A DNA stretch of 64,000 nt, taken from the NCBI RefSeq assembly GCF_002412165.1, contig NZ_NXIA01000009.1, positions 1 through 64,000 of the forward strand, given 5' to 3'. Positions 26,080 through 34,813 of the stretch are shown piece by piece (positions within the stretch are counted from its first letter, which is position 1; each line of letters begins with the position of its first letter). A program made the position numbers and the translations under genes. The notes beneath the pieces are model-generated. The model was given only the letters and a program-made list of their open reading frames with translations. It was not told the origin of the DNA and searched no databases. The DNA is from Curtobacterium sp. 'Ferrero'. Its GTDB lineage: Bacteria; Actinomycetota; Actinomycetes; Actinomycetales; Microbacteriaceae.

Positions 26080-27071
26080 ACGCCGACCGCCTGTCCGGAC
26101 CGGGGGAGGGCACGACCGCCTCGCACGCTGTACCGGCCGGACGGGCGGTCCGCGTGCGGGTGCCGGCGACCTCCGCCAACCTCGGGCCCGGCTTCGACTC
26201 CCTCGGGCTCGCCCTGTCGCTGTACGACGAGGTGACCGTCCGGGTCCGTCCGGAGTCGGGCGCGAGCGTGACCGTCGAGGGCGTCGGTGCCGGCGAGGTC
26301 GCCACCGACGACACGAACCTCGTCGTCCAGGCGATCCGACGCGGCCTGGAGCACGCCGGGGTCGCGGTGCAGCCCGGCCTCGAGCTGCACGCCGTCAACG
26401 CGATCCCGCACGGCCGCGGTCTCGGGTCCTCGGCGGCGGCGATCGTCGCCGGACTGATGGCGGCACGCGGGCTCCTCGAGGGGGTGGTCGACCTCGACGC
26501 GTCGACACTGCTCACCCTCGCCACCGAGATGGAGGGACACCCGGACAACGTCGCCCCGGCGCTCTTCGGCGGTCTCACGATCGCGTGGATGACGGCCGAG
26601 GGCCCGGCGTACAAGCGACTCCTGGTGCACCGCGGGGTCTCGCCGGTCGTCTTCGTGCCCACTTCGACGCTGTCGACGAAGCTCGCACGGTCCCTCCAAC
26701 CCGCGAGCGTCCCGCACGCCGACGCCGCGTTCAACGTCTCGCGGTCGGCGCTGCTCGTCGCGGCGCTGATCCAGAGCCCCGAGCTGCTGCTCGCCGCCAC
26801 CGAGGACCGCCTGCACCAGTCGTACCGGGCGAGTGCGATGCCGGAGACGGACGCGCTGATCGGCCTGCTCCGGCAGCACGGGCTCGCCGCGGTGGTCTCC
26901 GGAGCCGGTCCGAGCCTCCTCGTGCTCGGCAGCGATCCGGCCCAGCGACTCACGGCCGCCGACCTCGTGTCGCGACACGCGGAGTCCGACTGGCGGCCGC
27001 TCATGCTGGCCGTCGACCTCGGTGGTGCTACAGTGGCAGCGCACTCGGCGCTCCAAGCCGACCCAGCATAG
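26076..27071 (+). CDS. thrB: Homoserine kinase
   Basis: GHMP-family kinase (331 aa) phosphorylating homoserine. Seen: [21 protein letters not shown] near the N-terminus, ATP-binding [16 protein letters not shown], and the C-terminal [12 protein letters not shown]. The GTG start overlaps the thrC TGA (26076-26079), so translation is coupled. A Gly/Thr-rich leader of about 25 residues precedes the GHMP core. A TACAGT near the 3' end (27028) may be the -10 of rho. Confidence 0.96.
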   Translation: MNADRLSGPGEGTTASHAVPAGRAVRVRVPATSANLGPGFDSLGLALSLYDEVTVRVRPESGASVTVEGVGAGEVATDDTNLVVQAIRRGLEHAGVAVQPGLELHAVNAIPHGRGLGSSAAAIVAGLMAARGLLEGVVDLDASTLLTLATEMEGHPDNVAPALFGGLTIAWMTAEGPAYKRLLVHRGVSPVVFVPTSTLSTKLARSLQPASVPHADAAFNVSRSALLVAALIQSPELLLAATEDRLHQSYRASAMPETDALIGLLRQHGLAAVVSGAGPSLLVLGSDPAQRLTAADLVSRHAESDWRPLMLAVDLGGATVAAHSALQADPA

Positions 27072-27233
27072 GCAGCAGGAACGTTCCTCGCCGGTGCAGG
27101 GTCCGGTGCGCGGGGGCACTCTCTTCCTGATCACCGAATCCCGGTCCGTCGTCTGAGCGGCGGTCGATGCAACCCGTGCATCCGGGACGGTGGAAACTCC
27201 CCGCGTTCTGCGGTCCGAAAGGAAACACCCACC
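27028..27233 (+). promoter_or_regulatory. Candidate rho promoter and 5' leader
   Basis: TACAGT (27028-27033) is a good -10 inside the end of thrB. It leaves a leader of about 190 bases before the TTG of rho, with the ribosome site GAAAGGAAAC at its end. Rho leaders are commonly autoregulated in other bacteria. I see no clear terminator or riboswitch fold, so regulation here is inference. Confidence 0.35.
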
Positions 27234-29474
27234 TTGACGAACGTCAACGACTCCACGTCCGTGGAGATCCCCTCCGACCTGCGCGCCCTCCGTCTCCCGG
27301 AGCTCCAGCGCATCGCCTCGTCGCTCGGCATCACGGGGCTCTCGAAGCTCCGCAAGGGTGACCTGATCGCCGCGATCGACGAGCGCCGTCCCCAGACCGA
27401 CGACGCCGATGCGCCGGCGGAGCAGCCGACGCTGCCGGAGCCGGCCGCCGAGCCGGCGGCAGCGACCCCGGCAGAGGCACCCGCCGCCGATCCGCAGGCC
27501 GAGCAGCAGTCCCAGCAGCAGGCAGAGTCGCCCGCCCAGGCCGACACGCAGTCGACCGAGGCGACCGACCAGCCTGCCGGCGGCCGCGCGCGTCGCTCGC
27601 GCCGCGCCTCCTCGGGCGGCACGGTGAGCGCCGCGCCGACGTCGGCAGCCGACCACCAGAACCACGGCCACACCGGCACCGAGGACCTCCTCGCCGGGCT
27701 CGACCAGGTGCGCGCCGAGAAGGACGCCCAGGAGGCCGCGCAGGCCGGCGGCAAGCGCCGCGGTCGCGGCCAGCAGGCCGCGCAGCAGCAGGACGGCCAG
27801 GAGGCACCGGCCGGCTCCGCCCCGCAGGACTCCGCCCCGCAGCGGGGGAGCGAGCAGCAGGACGGCACCCGGGACGCGCAGGGCGCCGCCCAGCAGGGCG
27901 GCTCCGAGCAGGAGACGGACCAGCAGTCGGGCTCCGGCGACGCCGGCGAGCAGCAGGGTGACGGCGGTCCCCGTCGCGGCCGTCGCAGCCGCGGCCGTGG
28001 ACGCGGGCGTGGGCAGAACGCCGACGCCGCGCAGAACGGCGAGCAGCAGGGCGACCAGCAGAAGTCGGACGAGCAGCAGAAGCAGGGCCAGCAGAACGGT
28101 CAGCAGAAGCAGGACGACCAGAAGCAGGGCCAGCAGAACGGTCAGCCGAAGCAGGCGCAGCAGAACGGTCAGCAGAAGCAGAACGGCCAGGGCGGCAACG
28201 GCCCGCAGCAGGACGCCCAGCACGAGGGCGAGGGCCGCAGCCGTCGCCAGCGTGACCGGAAGCGTGGCCGCGGCGGTCAGCACGACGACGTCGAGCCCGA
28301 GGTCACCGAGGACGACGTCCTCATCCCGATCGCCGGCATCCTCGACGTGCTCGACAACTACGCATTCGTGCGGACGACCGGCTACCTGCCCGGCCCGAGC
28401 GACGTCTACGTCTCCCTCGGTCAGGTGAAGAAGTACCACCTCCGCAAGGGTGACGCGATCGTCGGCTCGATCAAGCAGCCCCAGGGCGGCGAGCAGCAGA
28501 GCCGGCAGAAGTACAACGCCCTCGTCAAGGTCGACACCGTCAACGGCCAGACCGCGGACGAGGCCGCTGCCCGCAAGGACTTCTCCGACCTGACCCCGCT
28601 GTACCCGAACGAGCGCCTGCGCCTCGAGACCGAGCCGCAGAAGCTGTCGACGCGGATCATCGACCTCGTGTCGCCGATCGGCAAGGGCCAGCGCGGCCTC
28701 ATCGTCTCGCCGCCCAAGGCCGGCAAGACCGTCGTGCTGCAGGCCATCGCCAACGCGATCGCGAAGAACAACCCCGAGGCGCACCTCATGGTCGTCCTCG
28801 TCGACGAGCGACCCGAAGAGGTCACCGACATGCAGCGCTCGGTCAAGGGTGAGGTCATCGCCTCGACCTTCGACCGTCCGGCGGAGGACCACACCACGGT
28901 CGCCGAGCTCGCCATCGAGCGTGCCAAGCGCCTCGTGGAGCTCGGTCACGACGTCGTCGTGCTGCTCGACTCCATCACCCGCCTCGGCCGCGCCTACAAC
29001 CTGGCGACGCCGGCCTCGGGCCGCGTGCTCTCCGGTGGCGTCGACTCGGCCGCGCTCTACCCGCCGAAGCGCTTCTTCGGGGCCGCGCGCAACATCGAGG
29101 ACGGTGGCTCGCTGACCATCCTCGCGACGGCGCTCGTCGAAACCGGCTCGAAGATGGACGAGGTCATCTTCGAGGAGTTCAAGGGCACCGGCAACATGGA
29201 GCTCCGCCTGAACCGCCACCTGGCGGACAAGCGGATCTTCCCGGCGGTCGACGTCAACGCCTCCGGCACCCGTCGCGAGGAGCAGCTGCTCTCCGCCGAC
29301 GAGGTCAAGATCACGTGGCGCCTGCGCCGTGCCCTCGCCGGGCTCGAGCCGCAGCAGGCGCTCGAGATCGTGCTGCGGAACCTCAAGGAGACGCAGTCGA
29401 ACGTCGAGTTCCTGGTCCAGGTGCAGAAGTCGGTCCCCACGACCGGCGGGCAGCACAACGGCCACCAGGAGTAG
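27234..29474 (+). CDS. rho: Transcription termination factor Rho
   Basis: Hexameric RNA helicase (746 aa). Rho_N domain LPELQRIASSLGITGLSKLRKGDLIAAI near residues 20-50; then about 310 residues of Gln/Asn/Gly/Arg-rich disordered insertion; then the RNA-binding CSD (ILDVLDNYAFVRTTGYLPGPSDVYVS) and the RecA-like ATPase core with Walker A PPKAGKTVVLQ and Walker B VVVLLDSITRLGRAYN. The insertion is typical of actinobacterial Rho and contains three copies of one 24-base DNA unit. The start is TTG, and prfA follows after only 3 bases. Confidence 0.97.
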   Translation: MTNVNDSTSVEIPSDLRALRLPELQRIASSLGITGLSKLRKGDLIAAIDERRPQTDDADAPAEQPTLPEPAAEPAAATPAEAPAADPQAEQQSQQQAESPAQADTQSTEATDQPAGGRARRSRRASSGGTVSAAPTSAADHQNHGHTGTEDLLAGLDQVRAEKDAQEAAQAGGKRRGRGQQAAQQQDGQEAPAGSAPQDSAPQRGSEQQDGTRDAQGAAQQGGSEQETDQQSGSGDAGEQQGDGGPRRGRRSRGRGRGRGQNADAAQNGEQQGDQQKSDEQQKQGQQNGQQKQDDQKQGQQNGQPKQAQQNGQQKQNGQGGNGPQQDAQHEGEGRSRRQRDRKRGRGGQHDDVEPEVTEDDVLIPIAGILDVLDNYAFVRTTGYLPGPSDVYVSLGQVKKYHLRKGDAIVGSIKQPQGGEQQSRQKYNALVKVDTVNGQTADEAAARKDFSDLTPLYPNERLRLETEPQKLSTRIIDLVSPIGKGQRGLIVSPPKAGKTVVLQAIANAIAKNNPEAHLMVVLVDERPEEVTDMQRSVKGEVIASTFDRPAEDHTTVAELAIERAKRLVELGHDVVVLLDSITRLGRAYNLATPASGRVLSGGVDSAALYPPKRFFGAARNIEDGGSLTILATALVETGSKMDEVIFEEFKGTGNMELRLNRHLADKRIFPAVDVNASGTRREEQLLSADEVKITWRLRRALAGLEPQQALEIVLRNLKETQSNVEFLVQVQKSVPTTGGQHNGHQE
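28089..28181 (+). repeat. Three near-identical 24-base repeats inside rho
   Basis: Units encoding QQNGQQKQ begin at 28089, 28131 and 28158; the second has one change (QPKQ). They make up the most Gln/Asn-rich part of the Rho insertion and should be prone to copy-number change. Confidence 0.8.
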
Positions 29475-29477
29475 TCG

Positions 29478-30560
29478 GTGTTCGAGTCGGTAGCGGGGCT
29501 GCTGGCGGAACACGAGGACCTGACGCAGCAGCTGTCGGACCCCGCGCTCCACGCCGATCCGGCCCGTGCGAAGAAGGTGAACCGGCGGTACGCCGAGCTC
29601 AGCCAGATCAAGGCCGCGTACGAGTCCTGGCAGGCGGCGGGGGACGACCTCGCCGCCGCCCAGGAGCTCGCCCGCGAGGACGAGGCGTTCGCGGACGAGG
29701 TCCCCGGGCTCGAGGAGCAGCTGCAGGAGCGCCAGGAGCGCCTGCGTCGGCTCCTCATCCCGCGCGACCCCGACGACGGCCGTGACGTCATCATGGAGAT
29801 CAAGGGCGGTGAGGGCGGCGAGGAGTCCGCGCTCTTCGCGGCCGACCTCCTTCGCATGTACTCGCACTACGCCGAGTCGAAGGGCTGGAAGGTCGAGCTC
29901 CTCGAGCGCACCGAGTCGGACCTCGGTGGCTACAAGGACGTCCAGGTCGCGATCAAGTCGAACGCGACCGACCCGTCGCAGGGCGTCTGGGCGCACCTGA
30001 AGTACGAGGGCGGCGTGCACCGGGTGCAGCGGGTGCCGGCGACCGAGTCGCAGGGGCGCATCCACACGTCGACCACGGGCGTGCTGGTGTTCCCCGAGGT
30101 CGACGAGCCCGAAGAGGTCCAGATCAACCAGAACGACCTGAAGATCGACGTGTACCGGTCCTCGGGCCCCGGCGGTCAGTCGGTCAACACGACGGACTCC
30201 GCCGTCCGCATCACCCACCTGCCCACGGGCATCACGGTGGCGATGCAGAACGAGAAGTCGCAGCTGCAGAACCGCGAGGCCGCGATGCGCGTCCTCCGTG
30301 CCCGCATCCTCGCGAAGCAGCAGGAGGAGCTCGACGCGATCGCCTCGGACGCGCGGAAGTCGCAGATCCGCGGGATGGACCGGTCGGAGCGCATCCGCAC
30401 CTACAACTTCCCGGAGAACCGGATCGCCGACCACCGCACCGGGTACAAGGCGTACGACCTGGACCGCGTGATGAACGGCGCGCTCGAGCCCGTCATCGAG
30501 TCCGCGATCCGGGCTGACGAAGAAGCTCGACTGGCCGCCATCGGCGACCAGGACGCCTAG
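29478..30560 (+). CDS. prfA: Peptide chain release factor 1
   Basis: Terminates translation at UAA/UAG (360 aa). The catalytic GGQ is in [19 protein letters not shown], with the RF1 family sequences [15 protein letters not shown] and [22 protein letters not shown] start 3 bases after the rho stop. Many Actinobacteria have rpmE between rho and prfA; it is absent here. The next gene encodes the methylase of its GGQ glutamine. Confidence 0.97.
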   Translation: MFESVAGLLAEHEDLTQQLSDPALHADPARAKKVNRRYAELSQIKAAYESWQAAGDDLAAAQELAREDEAFADEVPGLEEQLQERQERLRRLLIPRDPDDGRDVIMEIKGGEGGEESALFAADLLRMYSHYAESKGWKVELLERTESDLGGYKDVQVAIKSNATDPSQGVWAHLKYEGGVHRVQRVPATESQGRIHTSTTGVLVFPEVDEPEEVQINQNDLKIDVYRSSGPGGQSVNTTDSAVRITHLPTGITVAMQNEKSQLQNREAAMRVLRARILAKQQEELDAIASDARKSQIRGMDRSERIRTYNFPENRIADHRTGYKAYDLDRVMNGALEPVIESAIRADEEARLAAIGDQDA

Positions 30561-30577
30561 GCCGGGAGGCACGAGTC

Positions 30578-31450
30578 CTGTCCGCCACGGATCGCGCGTT
30601 CGCCGCGGATCGCCTCCTCGACGAGGCGACCGCGGCGCTCGGCGCTGCCGGCGTACCGACGCCGCGGGTGGACGCCGAGCTCCTGCTCGCGTGGGCGACC
30701 GACACCTCACGCGGTGCCGTGCAAGCGCGTGCGCTGACGGGAGGCGCGATCGCCGGGGCCCATGTCGAACGCTTCCGGCAGGCCGTCGCCCGACGGCGGA
30801 CCCGTGAGCCGCTGCAGCACATCACGGGGGAGGCCCACTTCCGTGCGCTGACCCTCGCGGTCGGTCCGGGCGTCTTCGTCCCGCGGCCCGAGACGGAGGG
30901 CGTCGTGCAGTTCGGCATCGACGCGCTGCGGGCGACCGCCGTGCCGTCACCCGTGGCGGTGGACCTGGGATCCGGCAGCGGCGCGATCGCGATCGCGATG
31001 GACACCGAGGTGCCGAACGCGGTGGTCTACGCGGTGGAACGGTCCCCGGAGGCCCTGCCCTGGACCCGGCGCAACGTCGAGGCCCACGGCGGCACGGTCC
31101 GGCTCGTCGAGGGCGACCTCGCCGACGCGCTGCCCGAGCTCGACGGCACGGTGTTCGTCGTCGTGTCGAACCCCCCGTACGTCCCCGACGACATGGTGCC
31201 GGTCGACCCGGAGGTCCGCGACCACGACCCGGCGCTCGCGCTGTACGGGGGAGCGGACGGCCTCGACGCCGTGCGCGCGCTCACCGAGACTGCGTGGCGG
31301 CTGCTCGTACCCGGGGGCGTGCTGGTGATCGAGCACGCCGAGCAGCAGGGCGCCGGGGTCCGCGCAGTGCTCGCCGCACGTGGCTTCCGCTCACCGGAGA
31401 CGCACCGCGACCTCACCGGACGCGACCGCACGACCACCGCGACCCGCTAG
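30578..31450 (+). CDS. prmC: Release factor glutamine methyltransferase
   Basis: SAM-dependent methylase of the GGQ Gln (290 aa from this start). SAM motif VDLGSGSGAIAIAM and catalytic NPPY (VVSNPPYVPDDM) are clear. No ATG/GTG/TTG fits the full N-terminal helical domain: the first GTG (30668) would cut off AADRLLDEATAALGAAGVPTPR, which matches the family. A CTG at 30578 has GGGAGG eight bases upstream, so I infer a CTG start. Located directly after its substrate gene prfA. Confidence 0.88.
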   Translation: MSATDRAFAADRLLDEATAALGAAGVPTPRVDAELLLAWATDTSRGAVQARALTGGAIAGAHVERFRQAVARRRTREPLQHITGEAHFRALTLAVGPGVFVPRPETEGVVQFGIDALRATAVPSPVAVDLGSGSGAIAIAMDTEVPNAVVYAVERSPEALPWTRRNVEAHGGTVRLVEGDLADALPELDGTVFVVVSNPPYVPDDMVPVDPEVRDHDPALALYGGADGLDAVRALTETAWRLLVPGGVLVIEHAEQQGAGVRAVLAARGFRSPETHRDLTGRDRTTTATR

Positions 31451-31479
31451 CCCCAGTCGACCCGCGCCTCCCGGCTGCC

Positions 31480-31583
31480 CCGCTCGTGGTCGGCCGTTCC
31501 GCTCGTGGGTGGCCGTTCCGCTCGTGGTTGACCGATTCGCTCGTAGGAGGTCGTTCCTTCCGGCTCGCCACGAGCGGAACGGC
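31480..31583. repeat. Four tandem 19-base repeats plus an inverted partner
   Basis: Units at 31480, 31499, 31518 and 31537 read CCGCTCGTGGTCGGCCGTT with increasing divergence. CCACGAGCGGAACGGC at 31568-31583 is the exact reverse complement of 31493-31508 and of 31512-31527, so alternative hairpins can form. The array lies in the convergent gap between prmC and the HAD gene. Confidence 0.8.
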
Positions 31584-31622
31584 TTCCTACTGCACGCGTG
31601 ATGGGACTGAACGTGTCGATCC

Positions 31623-32282
31623 TCAGGCGACGACGGCGCGTTCCTGCGCCGCGACGAAGGCGCGGACCGCCTCACGGAGGTCCGTGTCCTCCTCGACGAG
31701 CACCGCGTGGATGCCGACGCTGCGGGCGCCCTCGACGTTGATCGGCATGTCGTCCGCGAAGAACGTGCGCTCGGCGGGCACCCCGTGGTGCTCGAGCGCC
31801 CGCGTGAAGAGCTCCGGCTCGGGCTTGCGCGCGCCGAAGTTGCTCGTCGTGTCGAGGTGGTCGCCGAACAGCGGCGGGAGCGACGGCGCCCACCGGTGGA
31901 TCCAGCGCCCGGCCAGGGGACCGTTGTTCGTCAGGAGGCCGACGCGTCCGTGGGCGGCAGCGAGCCGGACGGCCTCGATGCGGTCGGGGAGCTCGGTCAT
32001 CGCCGATCCGCGGATCCTGGCCCACTCCTCCTCCGGGACCGCGCACCCCATGGCGTCCTCGAACGCCGCGAGGTAGGCGTCGCCGTCGGCGTAGTGACCG
32101 GCCTCGGCCCGGGCCTCGTTGCCGCAGTCCCACCAGCGCCGGCGGAGCTCGACGAAGTCGTGTCCGGTGAAGTCGGCGAGCGCCTGCATGCGCACCCGCC
32201 AGTCGTAGCGGACGAGCACGTCGTCCATGTCGAAGAGGAACAGGAGCGGCAGCGTGGGCGAATCGTTCACGATGTCACCCAT
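31623..32282 (-). CDS. HAD-superfamily hydrolase
   Basis: Haloacid dehalogenase-fold phosphatase-like enzyme (219 aa). Motif I is FDMDDVL with D18 as nucleophile and D20 as general acid; it reads DMDDV rather than the common DxDGT. Motif II lies near LLTNNGPLAG, the Lys near FGARKPEPELF, and motif IV is FFADDMPINVEGA. This pattern matches the subfamily IA (GPH-like) hydrolases; substrate unknown. It lies antisense inside an otherwise conserved plus-strand gene order, next to a tandem repeat array. Confidence 0.88.
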   Translation of the reverse strand: MGDIVNDSPTLPLLFLFDMDDVLVRYDWRVRMQALADFTGHDFVELRRRWWDCGNEARAEAGHYADGDAYLAAFEDAMGCAVPEEEWARIRGSAMTELPDRIEAVRLAAAHGRVGLLTNNGPLAGRWIHRWAPSLPPLFGDHLDTTSNFGARKPEPELFTRALEHHGVPAERTFFADDMPINVEGARSVGIHAVLVEEDTDLREAVRAFVAAQERAVVA

Positions 32283-32290
32283 TCTGTCGC

Positions 32291-32298
32291 ACTATCAT
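32291..32298. promoter_or_regulatory. Overlapping divergent -10 elements (HAD gene and sua5)
   Basis: ACTATCAT contains TATCAT on the plus strand (10 bases before the sua5 ATG at 32309) and GATAGT on the minus strand (8 bases before the HAD ATG at 32282). Polymerase could occupy only one at a time. Confidence 0.4.
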
Positions 32299-32308
32299 CG
32301 TGCAGGTC

Positions 32309-32983
32309 ATGGCATCCCGATACGACTGCACCGACCCCGACGGGCTCCTGACCGGGATGCGGCTCGCACGTGCCGCACTCGGACGCGGGGAGCTCGTCGT
32401 CGTCCCCACCGACACCGTCTACGGCCTCGCCGCGGACGCCTTCAGCCAGGCCGCAGTGCAGCGGCTCCTCGACGCGAAGGGCCGCACGCGGCAGTCGCCG
32501 CCGCCCGTCCTCATCCCCGGACCGGCGACGCTCGACGCGCTCGCGTCCGAGGTCCCGCAGCAGGTCCGCGACCTGGTCGACGAGTTCTGGCCCGGTGGCC
32601 TGACCGTCATCCTGCGCGCGCAACCGTCGCTCGACTGGGACCTCGGCGAGACGCGTGGCACGGTCGCGCTCCGCATGCCGGACTCGCGCATCGCGCTCGA
32701 GCTGCTGCAGGAAGTCGGTCCGCTCGCGGTCTCCTCCGCGAACAGCACGGGCGACCCGGCCGCGATGGACGTCGACGCTGCCGAGCGCATGCTCGGCGAC
32801 AGCGTGTCGGTCTACCTCGACGGCGGTGTTGTCACGGCGCACGAGGGGTTCGCGGCCTCGACGGGGTCGACAATCGTGGACGCGACGGGTCTGTCCACCG
32901 GTGGCGGGCTGACGATCGTCCGGCACGGGGTCATCCCCGACGACGAGATCGCCCGGGTCGTCGGAGCCGACCTCGTCGCGTGA
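32309..32983 (+). CDS. L-threonylcarbamoyladenylate synthase (Sua5/YciO/YrdC)
   Basis: Makes threonylcarbamoyl-AMP for the t6A37 modification of ANN-decoding tRNAs (224 aa). Seen: VVVPTDTVYGLAADAFSQAA, the substrate loop KGRTRQSPPPVLI, FWPGGLTVIL and the family SSANSTGDPAA. ATG 32309 is chosen; a GTG at 32300 sits too close to the -10. It overlaps the following glycosyltransferase start by 4 bases. Position between prmC and the WecA-like gene is the standard actinobacterial one. Confidence 0.94.
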   Translation: MASRYDCTDPDGLLTGMRLARAALGRGELVVVPTDTVYGLAADAFSQAAVQRLLDAKGRTRQSPPPVLIPGPATLDALASEVPQQVRDLVDEFWPGGLTVILRAQPSLDWDLGETRGTVALRMPDSRIALELLQEVGPLAVSSANSTGDPAAMDVDAAERMLGDSVSVYLDGGVVTAHEGFAASTGSTIVDATGLSTGGGLTIVRHGVIPDDEIARVVGADLVA

Positions 32984-34206
32984 AGTACTACCTGCTCGCG
33001 GGCGCGATCGCCGCGGTGGTGAGCTTCTGCGTCAGTTGGGTGGTGTGGAAGCTCGGCGTCCGGTACGGCTGGCACCCGAAGGTCCGCGAGCGTGACGTCC
33101 ACCGGACGCCGACCCCGCGGCTCGGTGGCATCGCGATGTACCTCGGCGTGATCGTCGCGATGCTCGCCGCCTGGTTCCTGTTCCCGTCGATCGCCGGCGT
33201 GGACTACTTCCGACTGGTGTTCGCGGAGCCCGGGCGTGTGCTCGCGGTCCTCGGCGGGGCCACGATCATCGTGGTCCTCGGCGTCGCGGACGACATCTGG
33301 GACCTCGACTGGATGACGAAGCTCGCGGGGCAGATCATCGCGGCGGGGATCCTCGCGTGGCAGGGGGTCGCGATCGTCTCGCTGCCGATCGGCAACACGC
33401 TCGGCGTCGGCTCCTCGTACATGAGCCTGATCTTCACGGTGCTCGCCGTGGTGCTCGTGATGAACGCGGTGAACTTCATCGACGGGCTCGACGGGCTCGT
33501 CGCCGGGGTCGCGATCATCGCCGGCGGCGTGTTCTTCCTCTACACGTTCTTCATCAACCGCGTGGTCGTCCAGACGGAGTTCTTCTTCAACCTGCCGTCG
33601 CTCCTGACCGCGGTGCTCGTCGGCGCGTGCTTCGGGTTCCTCATCCTGAACTGGCACCCGGCGAAGCTGTTCATGGGGGACGCCGGCGCGCTGCTCGTCG
33701 GCTTCCTGATGGCCACCAGCGCCGTGTCCGTCACCGGCAACATCGACCCCGCGGCCGTGCAGACGCGTCAGGCCCTGCTGCCGGCGTTCATCCCGATCCT
33801 GCTGCCCTTCGCGATCCTCATCGTGCCCATCCTCGACTTCGGCCTCGCGGTGACCCGGCGGCTCAGCGCGGGGAAGTCGCCGTTCTCGGCCGACCGCAAG
33901 CACCTGCACCACCGGCTGCTCGACATGGGGCACTCGCACTTCCACGCGGTGCTCATCTTCTACGCCTGGACGGCGACGGTGGCCGTGGGCTGCCTGCTGT
34001 TCCTCTTCGTGGACTGGTACTGGGTGGTGGCGTTCGTCGCCGTCGGCTTCACGGTGTGCGCCGTCGCGACCTTCGCGCCCCTCGGACGCAAGCGCACCGA
34101 GATCGCCGCCCAGACCGCGAACCGCTGCGCCGCCGTGGTGGACGCCAGCCTCGACCCGCTCGACCGGGCCGCCAACGACCGCACGATCCCTGGAGACATC
34201 ACGTGA
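32980..34206 (+). CDS. Undecaprenyl-phosphate GlcNAc-1-phosphate transferase (WecA/TagO/Rfe type)
   Basis: Polytopic membrane enzyme (408 aa) that puts a HexNAc-1-phosphate on a polyprenyl phosphate, the first step of wall glycopolymer synthesis. Motifs: TPRLGGIAMYLG, LGVADDIWDLDW (Asp pair), NAVNFIDGLDGLVAGV, MGDAGALLVGF and HLHHRLLDMGHS. About eleven hydrophobic helices. GTG start overlaps the Sua5 stop by 4 bases and its own stop overlaps the next gene by 4 bases. Cytoplasmic His motif supports the WecA rather than MraY branch. Confidence 0.94.
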   Translation: MKYYLLAGAIAAVVSFCVSWVVWKLGVRYGWHPKVRERDVHRTPTPRLGGIAMYLGVIVAMLAAWFLFPSIAGVDYFRLVFAEPGRVLAVLGGATIIVVLGVADDIWDLDWMTKLAGQIIAAGILAWQGVAIVSLPIGNTLGVGSSYMSLIFTVLAVVLVMNAVNFIDGLDGLVAGVAIIAGGVFFLYTFFINRVVVQTEFFFNLPSLLTAVLVGACFGFLILNWHPAKLFMGDAGALLVGFLMATSAVSVTGNIDPAAVQTRQALLPAFIPILLPFAILIVPILDFGLAVTRRLSAGKSPFSADRKHLHHRLLDMGHSHFHAVLIFYAWTATVAVGCLLFLFVDWYWVVAFVAVGFTVCAVATFAPLGRKRTEIAAQTANRCAAVVDASLDPLDRAANDRTIPGDIT

Positions 34207-34682
34207 CCGCACCGAACGCGCTCGACCACGTCCGGCCGGTGTTCCGCCGCATCCTCGTGTGGGCGGGGCTCCTCGCAATCGCACTGGCGGTGGTCGGGGG
34301 AGTCGTCGGGCTCCTCGTCGCCGGGACGCCGGGGCTCGCGGGTGGCCTGCTCGGAGCCGTCCTGAGCGTGGTCTTCCTCGGGCTGACCGCGCTGTCCGTC
34401 CTGGTCGCGCTGCGGGTGTCGAAGGGTCAGATGATCTCGGGCGCCTTCTTCGGCATCGTGATGGGCACGTGGCTGCTGAAGTTCGTGCTGTTCATCGTCG
34501 TGCTCGTCCTGCTGCGGGGGAGCGGGTGGATCGACTTCCCGACCCTCGCCGTCGTCATCATCGTCGGCGTCGTCGGCTCGCTCGTCATCGACGTCGTCGC
34601 GGTCGCGAAGGCCCGCGTGCCGATCGGCGTCGCGCTCCCCGGTTCCTCCTCGGATCCTGAGAAGAACGACACCCGCAACTGA
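34203..34682 (+). CDS. AtpI-like small membrane protein upstream of the ATP synthase genes
   Basis: 159-residue protein with four hydrophobic helices (LVWAGLLAIALAVVGGVVG; LAGGLLGAVLSVVFLGLTA; ISGAFFGIVMGTWLLKFV; TLAVVIIVGVVGSLVIDV) and a polar C-terminal tail. Position and topology match the AtpI-like protein that precedes atpB in Actinobacteria and may help c-ring assembly or magnesium transport. The sequence is weakly conserved, so the role rests mainly on context. GTG start overlaps the preceding stop. Confidence 0.8.
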   Translation: MTAPNALDHVRPVFRRILVWAGLLAIALAVVGGVVGLLVAGTPGLAGGLLGAVLSVVFLGLTALSVLVALRVSKGQMISGAFFGIVMGTWLLKFVLFIVVLVLLRGSGWIDFPTLAVVIIVGVVGSLVIDVVAVAKARVPIGVALPGSSSDPEKNDTRN

Positions 34683-34708
34683 GAGCCCGGGAAGCCTCCT
34701 CCACCTGA

Positions 34709-34714
34709 TAGGCT
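34709..34714 (+). promoter_or_regulatory. Candidate -10 (TAGGCT) of the ATP synthase operon
   Basis: TAGGCT lies 27 bases after the AtpI-like stop and about 100 bases before the atpB coding region. No sharp -35. Confidence 0.4.
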
Positions 34715-34813
34715 TCTTGGAGTCCGCGTCCCGGAGCCTTGCTCGGTGCGGACGAGCCTCCACAAAGTCCACCATCGCGTGCCGTGTTGCGCGCGCCGAC
34801 ACAGGAGACAGCG

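Noticed and set aside
27072..27233. Riboswitch or attenuator in the rho leader
   Set aside because: I could not find a supported conserved fold or terminator; only a leader with a good ribosome site is visible.
25785..30710. Very long minus-strand open frame (about 1640 codons) opposite thrC-thrB-rho-prfA
   Set aside because: It lies antisense to five clear housekeeping genes, has Arg/Leu/Val-rich composition caused by high G+C at third positions, and shows no family motif.
31480..31583. Possible CRISPR array
   Set aside because: Units are only 19 bases, contiguous with no spacers, and diverge progressively; no cas genes.
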